64,000 bases of DNA from Unio delphinus (lineage: Eukaryota > Mollusca > Bivalvia > Unionida > Unionidae). Each line of letters begins with the position of its first letter. Within the stretch, counting starts at the first letter, position 1. Below are positions 24,495 through 36,200 of this stretch, one piece after another. A program made the position numbers and the translations under genes. The notes under the pieces were generated by a model. It did no database searches. It was not told the DNA's origin and saw only the letters and a program-made list of their open reading frames with translations. The DNA lies in assembly GCA_029339505.1 (NCBI GenBank), contig JAQISU010000115.1:5444001-5508000 (forward strand), in the 5' to 3' direction.

Positions 24495-25732
24495 GGAAGT
24501 ATAGACTGTGATTGCAGGTAAGTAGAAGTATGGACTGTGATTACAGGAAAGTAGAAGTATGGACTGTGATTACAGGTAAGTAGAAGTATGGACTGTGATT
24601 ACTGGTAAGTAGAAGTATGGACTGTGATTACAGGTAAGTAGAAGTATGGACTGTGACTACTGGTAAGTAGAAGTATGGACTGTGATTACAGGCAAGTAGA
24701 AGTATGGACTGTGATTACTGGTAAGAAGAAGTATGGACTGTGATTACTGGTAAGTAGAAGTATGGACTGTGACTATTGGCAAGTAAAAGTATGGACTGTG
24801 ATTACAGGTAAGTAGAAGTATAGACTGTGATTACAGGCAAGTAGAAGTATGGACTGTGATTACAGGTAAGTAGAAGTATGGACTGTGATTACAGGTAAGT
24901 AGAAGTATGGACTGTGATTACTGGTAAGAAGAAGTATGGACTGTGATTACTGGTAAGTAGAAGTATAGACTGATTACAGGCAAGTAGAAGTATGGACTGT
25001 GATTACAGGCAAGTAGAAGTATGGACTGTGATTACATGTAAGTAGAAGTATGGACTGTGATTACAGGCAAGTAGAAGTATGGACTGTGATTACTGGTAAG
25101 AAGAAGTATGAACTGTGATTACTGGTAAGTTTAAGTATAGACTGATTACAGGCAAGTAGAAGTATGGACTGTGATTACAGGTAAGTAGAAGTATGGACTG
25201 TGATTACAGGTAAGTAGAAGAATGGACTGTGATTACTGGTAAGAAGAAGTATGGACTGTGATTACTGGTAAGTAGAAGTATGGACTGTCATTACAGGTAA
25301 GTAGAAGTATGGAATGTGATTACTGGTAAGTAGAAGTATAGACTGATTACAGGCAAGTAGAAGTATGGACTGTGATTACAGGTAAGTAGAAGTATGGACT
25401 GTGATTACTGGTAAGAAGAAGTATGGACTGTGATTACTGGTAAGTAGAAGTATGGACTGTGATTACTGGTAAGTAGAAGTATGGACTGTCATTACAGGTA
25501 AGTAGAAGTCTGGACTGTGATTACTGGTAATAAGAAGTATGGACTGTGATTACAGGCAAGTAGAAGTATGGACTGTGATTACAGGCAAGTAGAAGTATGG
25601 ACTGTGATTACAGGTAAGTAGAAGTATGGACTGTGATTACAGGTAAGTAGAAGTATGGACTGTGATTACTGGTAATAAGAAGTATGGACTGTGATTACAG
25701 GTAAGTAGAAGTATGGACTGTGATTACTGGTA
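24495..25732 (+). repeat. 29-bp minisatellite carrying splice-donor consensus, about 42 units
   Basis: The unit is gtaagtagaagtatggactg followed by tgattacag. Read across the junction, each canonical unit contains TTACAG|GTAAGTAG, both an acceptor-like and a near-perfect donor-like sequence on the + strand. Common variants are tactg, caag and gtaagaag. About 42 units are present, including a few shortened ones (actgattacagg). It has no open frame and lies outside any gene I can support. Confidence 0.97.
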
Positions 25733-28700
25733 TGTAAAGGTATTCTTTCCACACGACCTGAAATAGAAGTCACGTGATGCTGCACATGAAGACTCAAGTC
25801 TTCATATTTCGAGGATTCTGTTATTTTTGTTTGTTTTTTGTTGTCTTTTTTAATTCATCAATGAAATTTTTGAAAGGAGATAATTTTGCTCTCAAATATG
25901 GATCAACTAAAATAAAATAATTATACATTTTAGGCACCAAATACCTTTAGACTGGTTCTGCAGTAAATATGAACTAGGACAAAGAATCTGCACATAAAGA
26001 TTAAATTAGAAAACCAGTCTGTTCTCTCCTCACTAAGCCATACAGATGCTATAAATAGATATAGAGGTCAAAAGTTTGAAAGTAAACCAGGTTTGCTATA
26101 AATAGAATATGTTACTGTTAGGAATTTTCATGGACAAGCATAGTTATATTGTAGCTACATAAAAGCCGTCTTTCTAAAATATGGTCTGTGGGTATAATAA
26201 AATGTTAATTAAAACAAACAAGAAAACAAATAACTGATTTTTCTGGAAAAAGCGTAATCCATATACGTTTTACGTGTAATTTAGTGAAAAAATCGTAATG
26301 GTTGGCATGAAACTGAAAAGAATGTCACTGACCATGCAGGTGGTTGTAATACCGCAACCAATAAAACTCAAACATTTTCATGCAGAGATATATATAAACA
26401 TTTTAATACAATTAGAATCAACAGCTAAACCATTAAAAACCAACACATTTGATCATAAACATTAGGGTTTTGTTCCCAACCTGCACATGCAACACTGGAT
26501 GGTCTGGCTAACAGAGATAACAATTTTTCAGAGTTAACTGTAGGATCTACAAGCAATTTATTAAACAAATACATGACTTTTAATGGTTCCCTTATGATTT
26601 TCTTGCTGACTCATTGCATAAAGCTAATCTATAAAAAATGTTCTGTGACCAGTGCAACTATGCATTTTTTTCACATGTCAATTTTATTTTTTTACAATAA
26701 AAACCAAGAAGTTACAGATATTTATTAGAAAAATAAAACACACATTGCTATTTTATAAAACAATGCTTTCTTTAATATTTAACATAAAAACCAACATATT
26801 CAAAATTATGTATGAAATATATGTTCTTCAACTATCTGTTTAAAGTTTTTGCATGTGAACACGACACAAAATTTTTCTTAAGTGTATTGCCAGAAGGCTT
26901 TCATTAGTTTTGCTGGTTAATGAATATTGTCTTGCACAAGGACACGTCGGCTGATCACCTGGGAATTTAACACGATACTCCTATATAGAAGATTAGCATT
27001 CTATCCATGATGCTATGCAGTTCATAATTTAGCTTTTTTGTTGTTCAAAATGTTTCAATGTTGGTTTGTGCCAACTGTTTGAAATAGAAGAGACTTGGAG
27101 TGTTATAAACTGTCTTGCAATAAGTTTTACAAAATTTAAATACATTTTCTTTCATTTTAATTAAATTCCACAAATTCAAAAGGTATCAGTTATTTTTTTC
27201 TTCAGATTTAAGCATATATTTCTCTACAAAACTGTTCTCAGTATGTGGATAAAATATATCATTATGAGCTCAGAAAAGTGATGGTTCAAATGGCCCACGA
27301 GTTTAAAATTCCTTTACATGTTCAATTTCTGATATATTTATGACATTATTTCGAAGAGGTTTGCTTTTCATTCCAGGCATAATTCTGTACATGTAACACA
27401 ATATTAAATTTTCGACAGCTTCCAATCCTATATGCAAAGTAATATGCTGCACTGAATCACTTTAGAAATTTTGAACCATACCTACCTCTGACAATGCATT
27501 TTTTGTTATGTATAAAAATACAATCAACAGTGGCAGTTCAAATATTAAATCCATCCTTCCCCATTTCATGAATTTCAATTTACAAGAAACAATAACAATT
27601 CTGTGGAACTGAATCCATTATTTTAAAGACCCAACATACCATGATCCTTCATTGAATTCCCAATTTATCAATATAAACACTGATAAAATGTTCTTTTGCT
27701 TAAAACCATAAACACTGATCACGATGGAAACAAATCAAATCAATATTTCTAAGTCTTGAACATTTAAAACATGTTTTAGAAATTAACTATTTATTATAAA
27801 TTAGGATGACTTTCCAATAACAAAACAAGAAGTCAGAATGCAAAACAAACTCAAGTGAAAGACTGAGAAAAAAAACTGGAGAGATAAAAGCTGACAAACA
27901 ATGTCGAGATGCATCTATGAAATTTGTTATTGGTATTTAATATATAAGGTTAAATGTTAGCTGCTGGCAACATATAAATGTTAACTAGTAGTAAAAACTG
28001 AGGTACAAATTTTTTAAAGTAAAACTTTGTATGCTTTTAAGGATAAAAGTGTCTCTATACCATACAAAAATACACTTTAGATATCCAGAAAATTATAATG
28101 GTGGTTTTATCTTCCCACTTGACTCCACCAAAACTAAGGTTGTGGGTATTTTTAAAATAATGAAATGAATTGAGATGAATTGACTGTTAACAATTTCCAT
28201 GTACATGTATACCTGAATAACTGACAAACACCAACTATAAAATGAGATACAAATATAGACATAAACATCAATGATGTAATTCAAGTTTGATTAATGCATA
28301 TAATAATCAAAGCACAGACAATTGTAAAGGTTACATACACTTGAGTACAGCCTCAAATAAATGGAATATATCACAAGAGTATCTCATCCTTTGAGAACAT
28401 TACTCTACAGACATCATTATAAGGTGGGACACAGTTTCATGTTGGTGTCCCTATAGGTTAATTTATGATGCATAATACACTTTCAAACCACAAACTGTGA
28501 TTCAGTGCAAATGAAAAATATTAACTCAATGATCCCTGGTTATAATCCTATCCCATATGTTCAGCTGAAGAATGCTGCAAGGCAAAAAATGTAACATAAT
28601 TAAAAGACATATAAAGCTCTGCTTATCTGCAGTAGTGACCAGCAAATTATATGTCTGCCATTTATTTAAAATTCTTTCATGAAGATAATGAAAATATTTG

Positions 28701-30090
28701 TGAAGAAATTATTAACCTTCTTTAAGTCAGTGACCTTGATATCTGATCCCCAAATCAATGGGCTTCTTTCTTACCCTAAGTGTAAGCCATTGATAAAGCT
28801 GGTCCAGGACTGTGATTTAGAATTTGTGCATAAACCACTTTTATTCCATCTGTTGCACTGACCTTGAACTTGACCGTTGAACCCCCAAATCAACCAGCTT
28901 CTTCCTTACCCCAAGTGCAAGCAATTCCAATCATTTGAATGAGTTATATCTTGTAGAAATAATGTTATTGTGCAGAAACTACCACAAATTCTGATAACCA
29001 GAGATGATGAAGAACACAAGTTATTGTGCAGAAACCTTTCTTCGTTTAATCACAGTGACTTTGACCTTTGACCATTAGAACTAAAAAAAAATGCAAGCCA
29101 TCCACAAGGTCAGTAACTGTAGATGGTTACTGTGCTATGTACCAGGATTTGTGAATTCATAAAAGAATGCTAGAGAACATTCGTACCGACCTAGCTGTAA
29201 ACGATTCACATTAAAATTTGAACAAGATAAATGAACATGCATCTGGACATGTAAGTAGAACACAATAAATTAAAACAACATAGCAATAAATGACTGCACC
29301 ACTCACAATGAACAATTTTATAAAACTGACATGTACATAAATTTGCTTGTTAATAATCTTACAATATCTTACAAAACACATCTTAAATAAATAATCTCAC
29401 ACTTAGGCTGTCTTAGGGCATGATTGGAAATTAATCTCACACTTAGGCTGTCTTAGGGCATGATTGGAAATTAATCTCACACTTAGGCTGTCTTAGGGCA
29501 TGATTGGAAATTAATCTCACACTTAGGCTGTCTTAGGGCATGATTGGAAATTAATCTCACACTTAGGCTGTCTTAGGAAATGATTGGAAAACAGGAGTTC
29601 TAAATTGTTCAATGTTTAACTGCTTTTTAAAATGTTCTACATTATGCTTTGAATTCATTAGCAAGAAATACAGACTTTGTGTATCTGGAGTGACATGATA
29701 AATATAAAAATCTGGCTTAATTGTCTAAGATGGTTTATCGTTTTGATTTAAATTAGAAAAGTACAATCTTGGATGCCTTACTCAAGATGAAGTACAAGAA
29801 AACTAAATTGTATGATGACATAATACTTTTTCACAAGATATAAAATTTAACTTACCTAAAAAAATATCTGAGAAATAGGTATCACAATTTCATTGTTACA
29901 AAAAGTGAGTTGAAATCTTATAAATTTTCTTTTGCAAAGTTAACTGGAAAACTACAATGACCTGATGACACAAACATTAAGTTTATCTTTTCTAATTTCA
30001 AGGCTGTTTTTGATGCTATTTTGTGGAGACAACAAGAAGATTGAAGATCTAGGCCTTATAAAAAGAACATCACGCAAATAAAAATCGCAG
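25733..30090. other. Downstream flank of TMEM41B; long 3' UTR possible
   Basis: AT-rich sequence beyond the TMEM41B stop codon (minus-strand gene). Some of it is probably 3' UTR. A minus-strand AATAAA (plus TTTATT) is visible near 28662, among others, and none is decisive. About 28720-29120 contains diverged copies of an old repeat built on gtgaccttgacctttgacc and cccaaatcaa-ggcttctt words. A 40-bp array is at 29391-29590. No other gene was recognised. Confidence 0.5.
29391..29590. repeat. 40-bp minisatellite, five copies
   Basis: Five 40-bp units (ctcacacttaggctgtctta) are nearly identical, and the last carries aaatg in place of gcatg. It lies downstream of the TMEM41B stop, possibly within its 3' UTR. 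Confidence 0.96.
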
Positions 30091-30260
30091 TCAGTCGAAC
30101 TTCGCTCCAAGCTTTTTCTTGAATAAAACAGGCAATAATGATAATATCGCCAGTATGGCCAGGATGATAATGGAGGTAGAGGAGACGGCATCCCCTGATG
30201 ATGTCAGCTGGTGTAAAGTCGTACCGGCATGGATGGCTACGAATGAGGGTGGTGCTACTC
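30091..30260 (-). CDS. TMEM41B: TMEM41B coding exon 7 with stop
   Basis: Encodes about residues 231-286: GVAPPSFVAIHAGTTLHQL, a last membrane helix (SIIILAILAILSLLPVLF) and the basic tail KKKLGAKFD before the stop. Acceptor TTTGTGTAG|GAGTA. Confidence 0.97.
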
Positions 30261-33200
30261 CTACACAAATTAAAAACAATAATTGTCTAATAAACAAATA
30301 CAACGTATTCAGGAGATAAATATTTATGTATTAAAGAACTGACTTTAAATGTTTAATTTACTTGTGCACAGTAAGTAGTAATTGCAACTTTCTTAAACTT
30401 TGATGTGCATACTGAAAAAATGTAAAAGATACACATCCAAACAACTCAGTTAGTGACAAATGAAAAAAATATATCTAAGGACCTAACTGTAGCTTTTTAA
30501 AAAAAACAAGATTATTGCCAACATTCAGCTTTTCAAATGTCCAGTGACTTGTCATTAAAGGCATGAGATATATGCATTACCCTTCTTAAACAAACAAAAA
30601 AAAAAGGCATGAAGGAACATTTTAACTGTTAGTTTTAGCTGGTAAAACATTAAATCAAATTACCTAAATAAGCATGGAAGACATGCTGTATAAATTACTT
30701 CAATAAACAAATTTATTAGGTAAAATGTTTGGAGTTGATTTTGAAATGTGCATGCTCATCATTATTCAATATTTATGCAAATAACTTACCCACAAATGTT
30801 CCTATAAAGAATGGCAGTAGAGGTACATTTATCACAGGTGAAGCAATGTTAATGAACCAGTTGGGTAAAAAAGGTGTTATCCTTAGGAATATCAAGTAGT
30901 TGAGTAAGTGTTCCTTGTGTCGATCCACCTACAGGCAAAGAAAATAGTACATGAAAAATACGTATAAAGTATCTTAAACATTGATTTAATACAAAAGACT
31001 GGCCCAAATTTATTATATGCTAAAGTGTAATATATATAGAAAATTATTAGTTCAATGTTTTTATACATTTTAAACTTCCAATATTTTCATGCATTATTCT
31101 AAGCGAAACAACAAGACATGCAACATCTGAAAGTATGTGCCAACAGAATTCAAACTGCATCATCTGTAAAAAAAAAAAATAGAAATTATGTTTTGCCAAA
31201 CATATCTAACTTCCACCATTAGCTTCACTATTAAGTTAACATACATACTCACTGCCAACTGCACACACCCATGAGATGAAAGATATGGGTCTATGCAGTT
31301 TATTAGATGGAAGATGAGTCTATGCAGTTTATTAGATGGAAGATGAGTCTATGCCGTTTATTAGATGGAAAATATGAGTCTATGCAGTTTATTAGATGGA
31401 AGATATGAGTCTATGCAGTTTATTAGATGGAAGATGAGTCTATGCAGTTTATTAGATGGAAGATATGAGTCTATGCAGTTTATTAGATGGAAGATACGAG
31501 TCTATGCAGTTTATTACATGGAAGATATGAGTCTATGCAGTTTATTAGATGGAAGATATGAGTCTATGCAGTTTATTACATGGAAGATATGAGTCTATGC
31601 AGTTTATTAGATGGAAGATATGAGTCTATGCAGTTTATTACATGGAAGATATGAGTCTATGCAGTTTATTAGATGGAAGATATGAGTCTATGCAGTTTAT
31701 TACATGGAAGATATGAGTCTATGCAGTTTATTAGATGGAAGATATGAGTCTATGCAGTTTATTAGATGGAAGATATGAGTCTATGCAGTTTGTAAGGAGT
31801 AATCAGAAGTAGAACAACAAGTAGAACAGAAGAAATCTGCCGACACGTCAGGGTTTTTGTTGTTTACAGTTGGATGCAACTTGTAAGCATGTATAGATAG
31901 TATGTCCACCTCTGTATTACCATGTTAACAATGTTAAAAACTTGTTCTGCTGTATAGTTCAAGTGATTCAAAACCTGTGAGCTGTATAGCTCGATTCAAT
32001 ACCTTGTGAGCTGTATAGCTCAATTGATTCAAAACCATGTGAGCGGTATAACTCAGTCAAATTTGCTCTGGTTGGATGGAGTCAAATAGTTTATAACATT
32101 TAAATCTCAAACTTACTGTTCTTTTTAATTATTAATATTTATATTATCAGCTATGAATATGACTGAAAATATGGTAAACTTACGAAAGGGAGGATGTGCA
32201 CAGAGTTTCATTTTTTGAAGTTTGGTATATAATAACAAGAACTTTTCCTGCATAATCACAAGACATTTCATCTTGTGGTACTAAAGATAGTACGTATAAA
32301 TTTTGTAACAATGCCACTTGTGAAAACAAAATCACATTTTTTATATCATAATATGAGGGACCCTGAGTGGCAAAGTGGTCTAAAGTGCTGTCCATTATGG
32401 ATCACTGCCATTTCACCTCTGTCTGCCTGGGTTCGAGTCTCAGATTCGGCCAATGTGGGTATGTGAGAAAGCTTGACAGTAGCTTCTCGTAGGTCATGGA
32501 TCTTTCCAAGGGTTTTACTGGGTTCTTCCTTCACAATTAATACTGGCAGCCATGTATAGCCTATCGTGTCCTAAAAATGGCATTAAACCCTACAACAACA
32601 ACACCATTCAAGCAATCTCAAGTTTTCAAATGCGTTTCAAATATTCTACGCTGTCAGTAAGATTCACAAATCTCCTGGAATTCAACTAAGATTCAAAATA
32701 ATCTCGTGTAATACAAATGTACCAATTGAAACAACAACTGGAACAAACATACGCTTCTTGACCCTTGTACAGTCGCACGATTCATACACCGGTAAACCGC
32801 ACAGTTTCACCATGTCCCTCAGGTTAGCCCACTCTTGTATCGGCCGCTCGCACCCTTCATGGATCCACTACATGTACAGTCAGTCGTATGTTTACACATG
32901 CACAGACAGCATACAGCACCCTTATATTAGCTACATCTACAGTTGTGGCTCTACCACATGTACATACATACATACATACATACATACATACATACATACA
33001 TACATACATACAGACATACATACATACATATATATAGACATCTAGATAGCTCTACTCGTTAGCTAAACTCATCAGTCTCATTACACCCATTAGACTCATT
33101 AGCCTCGTTAGCTACAATAAAACCAAACTGGTATTAATGATGAGTTCTGGAAAATACTAATACATTAAATTCTTAATAGCAACTTGAAATTCACAGTTCA

Positions 33201-36200
33201 CAATGTTTCAAAATCTGCATTGTAATAGATGAATCATTACACGATATGACAATACAAACTCAATAAACTTCGCATATTATATAAAATATAAATTTAACAC
33301 TCAACCATATAACTATAGAAATACATGTGCTCTCTCAACAGATCCAAAGTGACCAGTCTCGGTTATACATTAATCTTGCTTAAATTCATATGACAGTGAG
33401 TTTGTTTGTTTGATTAGGATTTTTAACGTAGCTTTAACAATTTTTCAGTCATATCGCTACGATGTCTGCAGTGAGGCAGTTTATAGTGATGTCTAGCACT
33501 GAGACATCATGCCGCAGACATGTAGCATGATGTCTCACCCAGTCACATTATCCTGACACCAGGCCAACCAGCCCTAACACTAACCTCTTTATGCTGAGCG
33601 TCAAGCGAGGCAGCTGTTAGTACCATTTTTGTAAGTCTTTGGTATGAGTAATATTCAGGATAAAATACCAGTGCATATCGTGATTATAATGACCCTTAGC
33701 CGCAAGTAGTTTACGGCGCGAGACATATGTTGGTTTAGTCGCTATCTGGAAAAACACCTGTTCACCCTAGACAGCGTTGTATGCATGTACAACACAAATA
33801 GTCAAATATTTTTTAGGCATAACAAAAGTTGTTTTTTTTCTTCTAATTCTCTGACACTACACTGTGACAATGTCAAGCAATACAAACAATATTATGCATT
33901 AAATCATACCACTGTGACAATATCAAATACAAAAATAAACCATAAAACCTCTCTAGACCAAAATCACTCAAGACTTAAAACTTTTGATTTAGCATGTGTA
34001 TGTGACTATTTTCAACAGAGAATAAGATGCGATCAGATGCACTTAAGAACAAAAGTATTTTTTTCTTCTCAATTTATTTTGCATCTATGACTGCAAAATA
34101 TGAAGACCTCACCCACACTCTTCCAAAATTTGAGGGGTGGGTAGGTGGTAACGACTTAAGGGTAACACACTGATCTAAATACAGACATACATTCTAATGT
34201 ATCTGCCTTTATGCATATTCATGAATACACAATGACTCATTATGGATAACAGCTTCTTGAGTAGACTGCACTGAAATTGCAATTGTAGAACCCATTTAGG
34301 AAAAAGCTACAGCACAAACCTGCCATAACACAAAGTGTCACACTCTTAAAGAACCTCACCATAGTCATGTTAAGAAAAACAATTGTCAGTAATCTTAAAA
34401 TCAATATAAAAAAAGGATTGAGACTGAGAGACTTTTTTCACAACAGTATATGCAAATATCCTGTATAGAAATTAAACAATACTGCTTTGTGCTTTTTGAA
34501 ACTACCATTGAGACAACTCATATAATTAATTTTCATACATGTAACTCAAATGCAAAGCAGTCACAAACAAATACCATTTCACAGATTACTGAAGTAGCTG
34601 ACAATATTGTGAGAGAGACAATTAGGCTAATTTACAATGGTAAAGCATACTAAATCAAACACAATTTATTTGAAGCTAGGTAAATCTAAGAAACACATAC
34701 AAAAAAAGCAAGTACTATTACACATTGCTTTAAATAAGAAGAATGTTTAAGCTATCTTTAGTAAAGACTATTAGCAAATTTATAATAATCAGTAACATTT
34801 CTTTTTAAGCTGGATTCTACTCGGCATAACATATATACATTTTTAGGGTGAAATGTCAATAGGCAGTTGTGATTCAGTGAAGGATGTGCCATATGTGAAG
34901 CAAACATAACTAAATTTTAGGACTCGAATCATTCTAAAGTCTACAACACCATTACCGTATTTTCGCGTATATAAGACGCGTCTTATACAACATTTTACAC
35001 ACCACGCACCCATGATGCGTCTTATATATGGGTGCGTCTTATGCAAAATATTTTTACACAAATCGTCAAAACCCGCGTCTTATTTACGGGTATATGCGCG
35101 AAAATACGGTATTTTTTTTAACACGAACGAACGGTACAGTGTGTGATATTGAAGTACGATTTTTGCGGTCGATATTTACGTTTCACGATTTTCATTCCTA
35201 GTTGTAAAAACAGTTGGGTAAGTGTTCAGTAATTACCACGTGTACCAATCCAATGCAGTGGCTGGGATCGTCCTGGGCTTCGCCAATGTTGCAAATTGCA
35301 ATTTTTTTCCCTTATTAGCGACAAAAATGTCCCATCTGACGATTTTTTTGGCGACAGACTTTTTGGTTATTTAATTTGTACAAACAATCATGGATTTGGA
35401 CTGGATAAATTAAAAGGGAGAACGAAAGGAAGCCACAAACTTGACTAAGCAATGCATTGGAATCAATCTGTACACAAATGATCCTTCGTTTGTATCGACA
35501 ACCCCATCTTAGCAGAGCATTGTTACATCATAATCTGCTTATGCTGACATCTGGGCCGAGTACTGTATGCTGTGATAGTCAATCATGCTACCGTACTATA
35601 CCTACAACTGACCGACGTCTGAAGACGCGAATAGAACAGATAAAATTAATTGAATGGCTAATCCTTCTCTCTTTTTTTTTTACATATACCAATACAACAG
35701 TTTTGCTGAACCTTCGTTGAAAACTGATAACCTTTGAAATACCGACTACTGTGTATACATACAAAGCAAATGGAAAAAATCTCAATCACAATTATATCTG
35801 TCTCCAGTGCAACATTATCATGAGCAAACGGAAGTTATATGTTGCGTGTTCATCATCTCCTCCTAAGTTAAAAGAATTAACGGCGTTTGGATTTAGTGTA
35901 AATTCATCAGACAATACAGTCACTGAATCCGATGATAAACCTTGCAGTCCAACATCATCTACATGTAGTGCTTCAAGTGCAGCACCACATAATGATGAAC
36001 AGGGCAAAAATTCCCAAAAATTTCTAGACAGTTGGAAACTTGGACGTCCGTGGCTGAGATATGATAAAAAGTTAAAACAGATGTTCTGTGATGTATGTAT
36101 CAAGGCAAAGTTCGTCAATTCATTTACAACTGGCTGTGATATTTTGAAGAAGGAGTGTGTCACCAAACATGAATCCAGGCGTTGTAAATAATATTTGTGC

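Noticed and set aside
24495..25732. CRISPR-like regular repeat array
   Set aside because: Units are contiguous with no unique spacers, and the genome is eukaryotic. It is a minisatellite.
31365..31592. 75-codon frame of MSLCSLLDGRYESMQFI repeats
   Set aside because: It is the 31-bp intronic minisatellite read through in one frame.
35751..36191. Start of a functional host zinc-finger gene
   Set aside because: Only a transposon-type TTF finger is encoded, there is no downstream exon, and it sits inside an inverted-repeat element antisense to TMEM41B.
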